Source: Microbacterium ureisolvens | GTDB taxonomy: Bacteria; Actinomycetota; Actinomycetes; Actinomycetales; Microbacteriaceae | Assembly (NCBI RefSeq): GCF_015278315.1 | Contig: NZ_JADIJE010000001.1 | Span: 310,001-374,000, forward strand | DNA length: 64,000 nucleotides | Direction of reading: 5' to 3' | Shown: positions 55,573 to 64,000 of the stretch, one piece after another | Numbering within the stretch: position 1 is the stretch's first letter | Layout: each line of letters begins with the position of its first letter | Notes under the pieces: generated by a model | Database searches by the model: none | The model's input: only the letters and a program-made list of their open reading frames with translations | What the model was told of the DNA's origin: nothing | Position numbers and translations under genes: made by a program

Positions 55573-56643
55573 ATGACGAACCTAGCGATCACTGGCGTGC
55601 ACCGCGTACTCGACGGCGTGCGCCGCGCACGCGCGCAGCGGCACCGCCGTCCGCCGAAGATCCGGTTCGGCGAGGCCGACACGTCCGCGAGGATCCTGTA
55701 CCTGTCGCCGGACCCTAAGGGGCCCCGAGGCGGGGTCCGGGTCATCTACCGTCACGTCGACGTGCTGAACGCGGCAGGCCTCGACGCAGCCGTCGTCCAT
55801 CACGGCCACGGCTACCGCGCCGGATGGTTCGACAACCGGACGCGCACCCTTCCCGCGGAAGACGTCGTCGTCACCCCCCGCGACGTGCTGGTCGTTCCGG
55901 AGTTCTACGGCGGCGCCATCGCCGAATGGCCGCAGGGGCCGACGGTCGTCCTCTTCAATCAGGGTCCCTACTACACGTTCGACAGCCTGTCGGTCCCCGA
56001 CGCCCGCGCCCTCAACGCAGGCCGCGCCACGGCCATTCTCACCGTCTCCGAGGACAGCCTGGAGCTGCTGCGGTTCGCCTTCGACCGCATTCCGGTGCAC
56101 TACGCCCGCTCCGTCATCGAGGCATCCACGTTTCACCCCGACCGCGACACCGATGCCGGCTCGCGCCGGAGGATCGCGTACGCGGCGAACCGCCGAGCCC
56201 AGGAGCGAAGCCAGCTGCTCAGCATCCTTCAGCTTCGAGGGCGCGTCGAATGGGAGTTCGTGCCGATCCACGGGATGTCCGAGACGGGCGTCGCCCAGAC
56301 GCTGCGCTCCAGCGCGATCTTCCTGGCGTTCAACGAGCGCGAAGGATTCGGCCTTCCCCCGGCAGAGGCCATGGCCTGCGGCGCGTACGTCATCGGTTAC
56401 GACGGGCACGGCGGCAAGGAGTTCTTCGACCCCGCCTACAGTCGGCCCGTGGCCGACGGCGACCTTCGGGCGTTCGCCGACGCCGTCGAGCACGCGGTCT
56501 CGCGCTACGACGCGGACCCGCACGCGCTGACGGCAGAGGGGCTCGCCGCGTCAGACGCGATCCTCTCCCGCTATACGCTCGATGGTCTGCGAAGCGACCT
56601 GCTCGGCTTCTACGGGAGCCTCCGCCCCGACATCGGACGCTGA
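55573..56643 (+). CDS. Glycosyltransferase family 4-like
   Basis: A 356-residue GT-B protein. After a basic N-terminus the Rossmann-like half begins ILYLSPDPKGPRGGVRVIYRHVDVLNAAG. The C-terminal half has the donor site in AIFLAFNEREGFGLPPAEAMACGAYVIG (E-x7-E pattern) followed by GHGGKEFF. Its last 93 nt overlap the convergent O-antigen ligase gene. It probably acts on the lipid-linked repeat unit. Confidence 0.87.
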   Translation: MTNLAITGVHRVLDGVRRARAQRHRRPPKIRFGEADTSARILYLSPDPKGPRGGVRVIYRHVDVLNAAGLDAAVVHHGHGYRAGWFDNRTRTLPAEDVVVTPRDVLVVPEFYGGAIAEWPQGPTVVLFNQGPYYTFDSLSVPDARALNAGRATAILTVSEDSLELLRFAFDRIPVHYARSVIEASTFHPDRDTDAGSRRRIAYAANRRAQERSQLLSILQLRGRVEWEFVPIHGMSETGVAQTLRSSAIFLAFNEREGFGLPPAEAMACGAYVIGYDGHGGKEFFDPAYSRPVADGDLRAFADAVEHAVSRYDADPHALTAEGLAASDAILSRYTLDGLRSDLLGFYGSLRPDIGR

Positions 56644-58041
56644 CGCTACTCCGTCCTCCGGCTCATCGAGAGTCTGCCGCCCCACGGCAGCGGCTGCGAG
56701 GCGCGCATCCACCGCCCCGATGGTGCGCATGCTGCCGCAGAGGCCGACGATGAGGAAGAAGATCCCGGCGGCGATGGGGAACGACAGCGCGTCGAAGAAG
56801 ACGAACAGCACCACGATCGACACCAGCGAGGCGCCGAACATGCGCGAGAGCCGTTTGGTGTCGGGCTGTGGCGAGACATGGCCCGCCCACAGCGTGCTCC
56901 ATAGGGCCGCGATCACGAGCGCGGCGAAGGCGATGACCCCCGCGATGCCCAGCTCGATCAAGAGCAGCACGATCTGGTTGTCGAAGATGTAGTAGCGCGG
57001 CAGGAAGGTGCCGAAGCCGACGCCGTACACCGGCGAGGAGGCGAGGAACTCCGGGACACGCTCCAGCGCGTCCGCTCGCGACTGCGTGCTCGGGTCATCC
57101 GAGGCCCCGATGAACAGGTACAGCATCGTCGTGATCATCCCCGGCACCAGGACGGCGATCGCGACCAGAGCGACGAGACCGAGGCCCGCGACGACCCACC
57201 GCTGCTTCACCGGCAGGAACGACATCGACGCGATGACCGCGATCACCAATCCGATGATGGCCGAGCGCGACACCGCCACGAGGGACGTGATCATGATCAG
57301 CACCGCCGGGATCCACCAACGGACGCGGTGCGGCTTCTCGTCGTGCCGGAACCCCGCGGTCACTGCTGCCGCGAACGCGATCGGCAGGAGTCCGATCAGC
57401 GACACGGCGAACTCCAGCGGATGTATCGCCGTACCCGTCGCACGGGCGAATTCGCCCCGGGCGCCGATGCCTTCGCCGCCATAGGTTAGCCCGGGAATCA
57501 TCCCGAACCAATCCAGGAACGTCTGGTGGGTGATCGACTGGAGGAGGCCGAGACCCGCGAGCAGTCCCGCGGCGATCGCGAGGCGCCTCGCGAGGGTCGC
57601 GATCTCGGTGATCGTACGCACCCCGTCCATCGCGACGAGCATCACGCCCGCCCACGAGGCCATCCTGACCAGGGCGGTGATCGCCGGACTCACCTGGTCT
57701 ACCGGCTGCCCCCGCATCATCGCCGCCGCGAAGCTCACGAGCGCGATGACCAGCAGCAGTCCGAAGGCATGGCGAATTGGCTGCGCAACGGGTCTGACGT
57801 CCACCACGCGGTACTGGATGCGCGAGAGCAGCCACCAGGCAAGGAGGAACAGACCCCACAGCAGCGACGGCCGGCCGTATGCTCCGAGCGCGGCGATCGT
57901 CACGTTCGACGGAACCGCCAGCAACAGGACCAGATAGACGGTGAGCGCCGTCGTCGCGGTGAACCCGCGCCAGCGCGCGACGCCGCTGTAGTCACGGCCG
58001 ATCGCCGGCTGCGGCGCACCGATCGGCGACGTGCTGCTCAT
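56551..58041 (-). CDS. O-antigen ligase / polymerase-like membrane protein (Wzy_C type)
   Basis: A 496-residue protein with about twelve helices. The large loop near 165-215 (GMIPGLTYGGEGIGARGEFARATGT) and the ASDDPSTQSRADALERVPEF, SPVYGVGFGTF stretch at about 305-340 are the Wzy_C signature. It is a candidate polymerase joining repeat units. The C-terminus is Asp/Glu/Ala-rich and overlaps the convergent GT gene by 93 nt. The ATG at 58041 overlaps the stop of the Wzz-like gene (ATGA). Confidence 0.85.
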   Translation of the reverse strand: MSSTSPIGAPQPAIGRDYSGVARWRGFTATTALTVYLVLLLAVPSNVTIAALGAYGRPSLLWGLFLLAWWLLSRIQYRVVDVRPVAQPIRHAFGLLLVIALVSFAAAMMRGQPVDQVSPAITALVRMASWAGVMLVAMDGVRTITEIATLARRLAIAAGLLAGLGLLQSITHQTFLDWFGMIPGLTYGGEGIGARGEFARATGTAIHPLEFAVSLIGLLPIAFAAAVTAGFRHDEKPHRVRWWIPAVLIMITSLVAVSRSAIIGLVIAVIASMSFLPVKQRWVVAGLGLVALVAIAVLVPGMITTMLYLFIGASDDPSTQSRADALERVPEFLASSPVYGVGFGTFLPRYYIFDNQIVLLLIELGIAGVIAFAALVIAALWSTLWAGHVSPQPDTKRLSRMFGASLVSIVVLFVFFDALSFPIAAGIFFLIVGLCGSMRTIGAVDARLAAAAVGRQTLDEPEDGVASASDVGAEAPVEAEQVASQTIERIAGEDRV

Positions 58042-58688
58042 GGCTCGACGTTCGACGACCTGCGAGCGGCGACGTCGGAGGCCGCGGCTCGGCGCCGGCG
58101 AAGAAGCCCGTCGAGCACGGCGGCGAGCAGGACGGCGAAGATGGCGACAGCGGCGCCGACGCCGGCGGCCGTGGTCATCCGGCTCTTCTGGTCGATGATC
58201 GGGTTCGCGTCGAAGGTGATGGGGATCGTGTTGATCCGGAAGTCCTCCTCGATCCCCTCGTCGTCCTGAAGCTGCCCGAGGACGACCTCGGTCTGGTCGA
58301 CGATCTCGCGAAGCACCGCCGTCGCCTCGTTCTCGCTGCGTGCGGTCACCGTGAACAGGATCGAGGGCCCGGAGTTCCCCCAGTCGCGCGCCACCACGAT
58401 CGTCGACCCGTCGTGCTCGTCCATGATCTCCCCGGCGACGTCATCGGCGCCCATGGCCCCCACCAGGACATCTGCGGCCTGGCTCAGTCCGCCCAGGTTC
58501 AGGAACGGGTTCCCGGTGTTGGGCGCGAAGGACCCGCTGCTCGGGATGAGGAGCTGCGTGGCCGACGTCTGGTACGTCGGCTTGACCAAGAACCACGTCA
58601 CCGCGGCGAGGACCACGGCGAGCAGGATCCCCGGAACGACGATGTACCAGCGCCGTCGGAGCCCGAGGAGCGTTTCGGCGAGGTTCAT
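58038..58688 (-). CDS. Wzz/chain-length-determinant family protein (second copy)
   Basis: A 216-residue bitopic membrane protein. TM1 at about 14-36 is preceded by LLGLRRRWYIVVPG. An extracytoplasmic domain starts with YQTSATQLLIP. TM2 is near 172-195, followed by a short basic tail without a kinase domain. It overlaps the preceding Wzz-like gene by ATGA. It may regulate polymer length with its partner. Confidence 0.85.
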   Translation of the reverse strand: MNLAETLLGLRRRWYIVVPGILLAVVLAAVTWFLVKPTYQTSATQLLIPSSGSFAPNTGNPFLNLGGLSQAADVLVGAMGADDVAGEIMDEHDGSTIVVARDWGNSGPSILFTVTARSENEATAVLREIVDQTEVVLGQLQDDEGIEEDFRINTIPITFDANPIIDQKSRMTTAAGVGAAVAIFAVLLAAVLDGLLRRRRAAASDVAARRSSNVEP

Positions 58689-59392
58689 ACGGTGGCTTCC
58701 TTCATCGTTGCTTCAGGTGCGACGGTCTCGGTCGCATGCCGGACCCGGGTCCGATGATGCCGCAGGAGTCTGTCGAGCATCACCGCCGCCCAGCCGCCGA
58801 CGAGCAGGGCGGCGATGGCCATGCCACCGCCCGCGAGGACCAGCGCCGTGCGGTTCGAGGACGCTTGCAGGATGTGCGTCGTGAGGGGTTCGACGATCGG
58901 GACGATCCGTGCTTGCTTCGGTATACCCGCGTCCGCCTGGCGCTGGTCGGCGACCCGGAAGACTTCGTCGATCAGCTTCTCCTGGGTCGCTTCCACCTGC
59001 GCGTAGGAGGGGTCGACGATCTGGATGTCGATCTGCGCGTGCCGGTAGATGGCGAGCCACTGGGTGCCCTCGTTGGGAAGCGTCACCAGCACGCCGTCCC
59101 TCACGCCCGCACCCCAGTAGGGGGCGCTGTCGGCAGCGTACGTCTTGGGCGGCGCACCGTCGTTGATCTCCTGGGCGATGGCCGCGACGAAAGAGATGAC
59201 GCTGCTGTCGCCGATGCCGTTGTAGCGGTCCAGTGCCGACGCGTTCGGGTACATGAACGTGATGGCGGTCCGCGTGGTGAAGACTCCGCGATCCTGCGCG
59301 AACGAGAACGTCAAGGCCGCCCCGCACAACAGTGCTGCCAGGACCACATACCAACGGCGCAAGAGGGTGCGCATGAGGTCGCGAAATGCCAC
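58685..59392 (-). CDS. Wzz/chain-length-determinant family protein (first copy)
   Basis: A 235-residue protein with the same TM-domain-TM plan. LMRTLLRRWYVVLAALLCGA begins near residue 6, the extracytoplasmic part starts with YPNASALDRYNG, and TM2 lies near 195-215. The C-terminal tail is basic and lacks a BY-kinase domain. The GTG at 59392 was chosen because GGGAGGGG lies just upstream. The next gene overlaps by ATGA. Confidence 0.83.
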   Translation of the reverse strand: MAFRDLMRTLLRRWYVVLAALLCGAALTFSFAQDRGVFTTRTAITFMYPNASALDRYNGIGDSSVISFVAAIAQEINDGAPPKTYAADSAPYWGAGVRDGVLVTLPNEGTQWLAIYRHAQIDIQIVDPSYAQVEATQEKLIDEVFRVADQRQADAGIPKQARIVPIVEPLTTHILQASSNRTALVLAGGGMAIAALLVGGWAAVMLDRLLRHHRTRVRHATETVAPEATMKEATV

Positions 59393-59512
59393 GAAGACAC
59401 CCCTCCCCCCAAGAGCCAGAGCAACGCGTGCGCGCGCCACCCACCAGGGTAGCCGCGAGCCGTTGCGCCTCGCGCCGTTACCCGCAACTCGCGGCGGGTG
59501 CGCATCCGATTC

Positions 59513-60442
59513 TCAGATCAGTATCAGCATCGCGGCGTTTCGCCACGCGTCGGGGGTCAGAAACCCGCCGCGCACCAGGATTATTCTACGGCGCAACCAG
59601 CTGGCCGACCGCAGCGCGACGAATTCGTCAAGAGTCTCGCTCGCATCGCGGGGAAGCTCCGTGCGATACGCCGTGAGGAAGTCGGCACCCTGGTCGAGCC
59701 GCAGCCGGATCCACCGCCGGACATCACTCGGACGCGGAAGCCGCTGTAGCGCACCGAGGAGACTCGAACGCTTCGGTGCCGACACATTCGAACCATGGAT
59801 CCGGTACTTGATCCACGGGCTCGGATCGAAGTCGACCGCCCCGAATGCGCAAGCCGCGAGGTTGATCCACCAATCGTGCATGATCGCCGCACGCGGAATG
59901 TCACGCACGTGTTCCACGAGGGGGCGGTTGAGCACTGCGGTGCAGCCGGTGACGGACGGGTGCATCAGCGCGGTCCGCAGCTGGGTCCCCGCCTGCGGCG
60001 AGATCGATTTATAGGCCCAGAACGATGGGGCGATGAGGCGTCCTTTCGCGTCCACGACCTGGAGGTCGCCGTGCACCAGCAGGGCCGCCCCCTCCGGGCT
60101 CCTGGCGGAGAGCGCGGCCATGCGCGTCAGGCCCTGCTCGATCTTCTCAGGCATCCAGACATCGTCGTGATCCGCGAGGAAGACGACATCACCCGTGGAC
60201 AGCGCGAGAAGCGAGGCGAAATTCGCGCCCGCGCTTCCGCTGGGCGTCGTTCGGGCATGCACCTCGGGCGGATGCGCGAAGCGGTCCCTCTTCTCGGCGA
60301 GGATCGCCAGCGTGCTGTCGACGGAGCAGTCGTCGCTGACGACCAGGACGAAGTCCCGGAACGTCTGTGCGGAGAGGGAATCCAGCAGTTCGGCGAGGAA
60401 GCGCTCGCTGTTGTACGTGGCGAGGAGCACCTCCACCCTCAC
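59513..60442 (-). CDS. Glycosyltransferase family 2
   Basis: A 309-residue GT-A protein. VEVLLATYNSERFLAELLDSLSAQTF, VVSDDCSVDSTLAIL and FLADHDDVWMPEKI (metal site HDD) give the GT2 pattern of rhamnosyl/galactosyl transferases. HDWWINLAACAFG is the acceptor-side motif. The ATG at 60442 overlaps the GT4 stop (ATGA). A 120-bp gap with no recognisable element separates it from the first Wzz-like gene. Confidence 0.9.
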   Translation of the reverse strand: MRVEVLLATYNSERFLAELLDSLSAQTFRDFVLVVSDDCSVDSTLAILAEKRDRFAHPPEVHARTTPSGSAGANFASLLALSTGDVVFLADHDDVWMPEKIEQGLTRMAALSARSPEGAALLVHGDLQVVDAKGRLIAPSFWAYKSISPQAGTQLRTALMHPSVTGCTAVLNRPLVEHVRDIPRAAIMHDWWINLAACAFGAVDFDPSPWIKYRIHGSNVSAPKRSSLLGALQRLPRPSDVRRWIRLRLDQGADFLTAYRTELPRDASETLDEFVALRSASWLRRRIILVRGGFLTPDAWRNAAMLILI

Positions 60443-61797
60443 GGCGTCGCGCCGATCTGCGGCGTGGACCGGCGCTCACGGATGAACCGGTCGAACTCCG
60501 CGTCATCGTCGAGCGGCACATAGAGATCGCCCTGCTCATCCGCGGGAGCGGAGCGCGGCGGATTGGCATCGACGAGCTCGCCCCTGCGGGTCCGCGTCAA
60601 CCCGTCGAAGACCCCCACGTACGACCGCGCCTGCGGTCGCCAGTCCAGTTCGCTCGACACCCGCGCACGTGCCAGCCGGCCCATCTCGACACGCAGTTGC
60701 GGGTCATCCATCAGCTGCTCGACGGCATCGGCGAACGCCGAGACGTCTCCGGACGGGACGTAGAGGACGGAGTCTGCGCCGCTGACACGGGTCTCGACCA
60801 GATCGAACGACACCGACGGCAGGGCGTACGCCATGTACTCCATGGTCTTGTTCATCGTCGACACATCGTTGAGCGGCGTCTTCAGGTCGGGACACAGGCC
60901 GATGTCGGCGCGACTGAGACGCTGAGCGATCATCGCGCGATCCGCGCGCCCCGTGAAGGTGACGTGCTCGGTGAGCCCCAGACCCTCGGAGAGCGCCACC
61001 AGTTCGGCATAGCTGTCGCCGAACCCCATCAGTGTGGCGTGGACGTTGCGGCGGTTGCGGCGGTTCACCAGCTCGTCCACGACGTGCAGGCACGTGTCTA
61101 CGCCGTCCTGGGGCCCCATGATGCCGAGGTAGGCGAGCTCGATGCCTTCGCTCGGCCGCGGCGAGTCCGGGTAGATCGGCCGCATGCTCTGCGTGTCGGG
61201 ACCGCTGCGCACCACGGTGACGTGCGCTGCGTCCTTGCGGCCCCGCTCACGCGCGATCCGCGCGTAGGACTCGTTGGTCGAGATGACCCGGTCGGCAGTG
61301 CGATAGGTCATCCGCTCGAGCCAGAGCAGGCCGCGGTATTCGACGGCTTTGAGGCCGCCGCGCGGTTCCCCGAACCGGGACCGGAAGAGCTCCGGGTTCA
61401 GATCGTGCTGATCGAACACGAACGCGGAGCGCGTCAGCCGCCAGAATCGAGCGAGCAGCCAGTACGTGTCGGGCGGGTTGCAGGCCTGGATGACGGCGAA
61501 CCGGCCTCTGCGCCGGGCCGCGAACGAGAGGAAGAAGGTCCGGATCCACGAGTAGGCGAACTCGATCGCGAATCCGAAGAGGCCCTTCGCCTCGGGTGCC
61601 GGGCGGTACTTGTAGATCGCTATCCCGTCGATGACCTGACGACGGGGGTCGCCCGGCCCCTTCGGGCAGATCACGCTCACGCGGTATCCGTTGGCGACCA
61701 GTGCCTGGCACTCCAGCCAGACCCGGCGATCGAGCGGAACGGGAAGGTTCTGCACGATGACGAGCACGTGCGGCTCGGCCGAGGGGGTTTCTCTCAC
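60439..61797 (-). CDS. Glycosyltransferase family 4
   Basis: A 452-residue GT-B enzyme of the WcaI/exopolysaccharide branch. HVLVIVQNLPVPLDRRVWLECQALVANGYRVSVICP at the start and FVFDQHDLNPELF near residue 130 are typical. The donor site is in ADIGLCPDLKTPLNDVSTMNKTMEYMAYALPSVSFD (E-x7-E region). The C-terminal 40 residues are acidic and poorly conserved. It begins the minus-strand run through GT2, Wzz and the ligase. Confidence 0.9.
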   Translation of the reverse strand: MRETPSAEPHVLVIVQNLPVPLDRRVWLECQALVANGYRVSVICPKGPGDPRRQVIDGIAIYKYRPAPEAKGLFGFAIEFAYSWIRTFFLSFAARRRGRFAVIQACNPPDTYWLLARFWRLTRSAFVFDQHDLNPELFRSRFGEPRGGLKAVEYRGLLWLERMTYRTADRVISTNESYARIARERGRKDAAHVTVVRSGPDTQSMRPIYPDSPRPSEGIELAYLGIMGPQDGVDTCLHVVDELVNRRNRRNVHATLMGFGDSYAELVALSEGLGLTEHVTFTGRADRAMIAQRLSRADIGLCPDLKTPLNDVSTMNKTMEYMAYALPSVSFDLVETRVSGADSVLYVPSGDVSAFADAVEQLMDDPQLRVEMGRLARARVSSELDWRPQARSYVGVFDGLTRTRRGELVDANPPRSAPADEQGDLYVPLDDDAEFDRFIRERRSTPQIGATP

Positions 61798-61947
61798 AGA
61801 GCGCGTCCAATCCGAAGCGGTCAGGGCCGAGAATGAGCCGATTCTAACGTGTGAGCCGGATTCTCACTTGGAGGGAAATTCGCCCCATGCGACGATGAAT
61901 CGATCGATGTTTGGACACCTCCTGGACGTCGCACCCAACCCGAGTCC

Positions 61948-63708
61948 GTGAAGGCAATTCCCCTGATGAACACTCCCCCCGCGCCCCTCAGAAAGCTCGT
62001 CCGCCGCTCCGCCGTACGCCGCACCCGGGCTCGTCGGCTGTCCGCACTCGCCGTGACCGTCACCGCTCTGCTGGTCGCCGGTGCCGTGATTCCTGTCGTG
62101 GCTTCCGCAGCTCCGGCGACCCCCGAGACGCTCTGGGGCGCCGCGCCCGACGCGACGCCGGTCGTCGACAGCGACCGTGTGCCGGTCGAGCTCGGCACCG
62201 CCTTCGTGAGCGAGACCGACGGCGTGGTCCTGGGCGTGAAGTTCTGGAAGACGAAAGAGAACACAGGCACGCATGTCGGCAACCTCTGGGGGCCTGACGG
62301 CAAGCTCCTGGCCACCGCGACCTTCGCCAACGAGACCCGCAGCGGCTGGCAGTCCGTGAGCTTCAGCCAGCCGGTGTCGGTCAAGGCCGACCAGCGGTAC
62401 GTCGTCTCGTACCACGCTCCGAACGGCCGGTACGCATCGACCGTCGGATTCACCGCGCAGTCGGAGTCGAAGGTGCTCTCGGTTCCGGCGGGCCGCAGCG
62501 GGGTCTACTCCTACGGCAAGTCGTCGACCTTCCCGACCAAGACCTGGCGCTCCAGCCAGTACTGGGTCGACACGATGTTCGTCGCCGACCCCAGTGCTCC
62601 GGGTGCAACGCCCACGCCGACACCGACCGCGACGTCCACGCCGACCCCGCGGCCGACGGCGACCACTCAGCCGCGTCCGACTCCGACGGCGACCTCCACG
62701 CCGACGCCGACTCCGACGCCGAAGCCCACCTCGACGCCGACGCCCACACCCACGCCCACTGCATCCCCGACTCCCACGACGCCGCCCGAACCCCCCGCCG
62801 GCGGGGTCACCGCGCAGCCGTCGATCGGCAAGGGCTGGAATCTCACCTCCTCGAAGGTGGGGCTGGCACCCTTCGGACTGAAGTGCGCAGACCTGCCCGA
62901 ATACAAGCAGACGGGCAACACCGTTCCCGCCGGCACGGTGATCTCGCGGATGCGCATCACCGGATGGCTCGATCTGTCGATGGGCAACATCACCATCAAA
63001 GAGAGCTGCATCCAGCCCAAGCCCGGTGCCGTCGGTATGGGAACCACCTCGCTGACCACCTGGAACAACAATCGCGGTCTGCAGGGACCCATCACCATCC
63101 AAGACAGCGAGTACGACGGCTCCCTGCTCTCCGATCGCGAGAAGGCGTTCATCGGCTTCTTCAACGGCGTCGCCAGCATGTACCGCAACTACGTCCACGA
63201 CTCGGGCAGTGGCATCGGCATCCAGGGCAGCTACGAGAAGACCGGCGCGAACGTCGTCATCCAGAACAACTACGTCGATCGGCTGATCGCTTACGGTGAC
63301 GCGAACGGGAGCGGAAATCACCAGTCCGCGTTCACGGTCCGAGACCTCGACAGCTCGACCAACGCCAACCGCCAGCTTCTCGTGAAGGACAACTACTTCG
63401 ACTGCGACGGCGCCAACGCCACCGGGGCCTTCTTCGTCCAGGCCAACGGGGACGATGTCCGCAACCTCACCGCGCAGGGTAACCTGCTGGCGGGCATGGG
63501 ATTCAACCTCATCCTCGAAGACGACCAGGGCCGATTCCCCGGCGTCACGTACTACAACATGCGAGCCATCGACAACCGCATGCTGCCGACGGAGTACGGG
63601 CCGACGAAGCTCGCGGGAAGAGGCGAAGGCTGGGCGCAGTGGACGGACAACTACCTCTACAGCCCGTCCGGCACCGATGGCAAGGGAAAGGTGGTGGCCG
63701 AGCCGTAG
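61948..63708 (+). CDS. Secreted DUF4082 / right-handed beta-helix protein with Thr-Pro linker
   Basis: A 586-residue secreted protein. A long signal region of about 55 residues (RR-rich n-region, cleavage near VASAAP). Residues about 60-210 form a DUF4082-like beta domain (LGTAFVSETDGVVLGVKFWKTKENTGTHVG). A Thr-Pro repeat linker lies at about 215-285. The remainder is a beta-helix fold with NxxV/NNYVDR-type rungs. A GTG start at 61948 is used; ATG at 61966 is possible. It sits at the edge of the exopolysaccharide locus and may process or bind the polymer. Confidence 0.75.
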   Translation: MKAIPLMNTPPAPLRKLVRRSAVRRTRARRLSALAVTVTALLVAGAVIPVVASAAPATPETLWGAAPDATPVVDSDRVPVELGTAFVSETDGVVLGVKFWKTKENTGTHVGNLWGPDGKLLATATFANETRSGWQSVSFSQPVSVKADQRYVVSYHAPNGRYASTVGFTAQSESKVLSVPAGRSGVYSYGKSSTFPTKTWRSSQYWVDTMFVADPSAPGATPTPTPTATSTPTPRPTATTQPRPTPTATSTPTPTPTPKPTSTPTPTPTPTASPTPTTPPEPPAGGVTAQPSIGKGWNLTSSKVGLAPFGLKCADLPEYKQTGNTVPAGTVISRMRITGWLDLSMGNITIKESCIQPKPGAVGMGTTSLTTWNNNRGLQGPITIQDSEYDGSLLSDREKAFIGFFNGVASMYRNYVHDSGSGIGIQGSYEKTGANVVIQNNYVDRLIAYGDANGSGNHQSAFTVRDLDSSTNANRQLLVKDNYFDCDGANATGAFFVQANGDDVRNLTAQGNLLAGMGFNLILEDDQGRFPGVTYYNMRAIDNRMLPTEYGPTKLAGRGEGWAQWTDNYLYSPSGTDGKGKVVAEP

Positions 63709-63724
63709 GCGAGGCTACGGAGCG

Positions 63725-64000
63725 TCAGCTCAGGAGGGTGCGGAGAAGGCCCGCATGCGCCGCAACGGATCGATCGGCTCGAAAGGCCTGCAGCGAAGCA
63801 TCGGCGATCTCTGCTCGTGACGACTCGATCGCGCCCGTGGCGACAGCGCAAAGGGCCCCGGTCAGGGCCTCGCGGTTGAGCTGCGGCCGGAAGCGTGCAC
63901 GCAGCATGGCGTCCCACGTGAGCCCGATAGGGTCGCCCAGTGGATTGGGCACGAGCAGTCCGTTCGGAACACCCACATCGAGCTGCTCCCTCGCGCCTCC
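63725..64000 (-). CDS. Glycosyltransferase, probably family 4 (C-terminal part; gene starts beyond the right edge)
   Basis: The last 91 codons are present. GGAREQLDVGVPNGLLVPNPLGDP resembles the donor-binding C-terminal end of GT4 enzymes, where GG-x-x-E-Q and the GLLVPPGDP loop occur. The rest is a helix-rich tail. It is convergent with the beta-helix gene, 16 bp apart, and extends the exopolysaccharide locus to the right. Confidence 0.55.
   Translation of the reverse strand, partial: GGAREQLDVGVPNGLLVPNPLGDPIGLTWDAMLRARFRPQLNREALTGALCAVATGAIESSRAEIADASLQAFRADRSVAAHAGLLRTLLS

Noticed and set aside
62600..62790. Short ACGCCGAC-type repeats, considered as a CRISPR or minisatellite
   Set aside because: They encode the Thr-Pro linker of the beta-helix protein in frame; there are no unique spacers.

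Overview
The window is about 70% G+C chromosomal DNA of a Gram-positive actinobacterium. I place it in or near Microbacterium (Microbacteriaceae). This rests on the folate/panC/lysS/ftsH gene order, the DUF3180 and DUF2520 genes typical of Actinobacteria, and extreme G/C at third codon positions. The genus is an inference, since there is no rRNA here.

Layout. (1) 1-17,200 is housekeeping. On the minus strand run tilS, hpt, ftsH, folE, folP, folB, folK, DUF3180, two PH-domain membrane proteins, DUF2520, panC, an MBL-fold hydrolase and the 5' part of lysS, many with 4-nt stop/start overlaps. An MFS exporter, a lipoprotein gene and inorganic pyrophosphatase lie on the plus strand, and an M23 endopeptidase closes the block. 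(2) 17,382-17,699 holds tRNA-Glu, tRNA-Asp and tRNA-Phe, followed by a tandem P-loop protein. (3) 19,140-33,678 is a glycan-utilisation locus: a LacI regulator, an ABC importer (binding protein plus two permeases), DUF624, a GH36 alpha-galactosidase, two GH43 enzymes, a hydroxyacid dehydrogenase and a large secreted alginate-lyase-like protein. Related operators lie in front of the importer, the lyase and lacI.

(4) 34,007-45,807 is mixed: a DUF2975/XRE pair coupled to a 1281-residue multi-pass membrane protein, a secreted PAP2 phosphatase, an ACT-domain regulator, a DUF305 lipoprotein, an LVIVD-repeat secreted protein, a small unknown gene and an anchored polysaccharide deacetylase. (5) 46,107-64,000 is an exopolysaccharide locus. 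It has a phosphoglycosyl transferase, at least six glycosyltransferases (the last cut by the window edge), a hexapeptide acyltransferase, a PIG-L deacetylase, an O-antigen-ligase-type membrane protein, two Wzz-type chain-length proteins, a VanZ protein, an MFS/beta-propeller group and a secreted beta-helix protein. No flippase and no BY-kinase are visible in the window.

Most genes are ordinary members of known families. The points that stand out are a PanC with several altered active-site positions, a tandem P-loop protein whose second Walker A has lost its lysine, the three-site LacI regulon, a deacetylase fused to an InlB/Listeria-Bacteroides-type repeat, a 21-bp-period repeat before the DUF2975/XRE genes, and a highly structured intergenic region at 47,661-47,798. 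I did not find a clearly new defence or mobile system. All function calls rest on reading motifs by eye.
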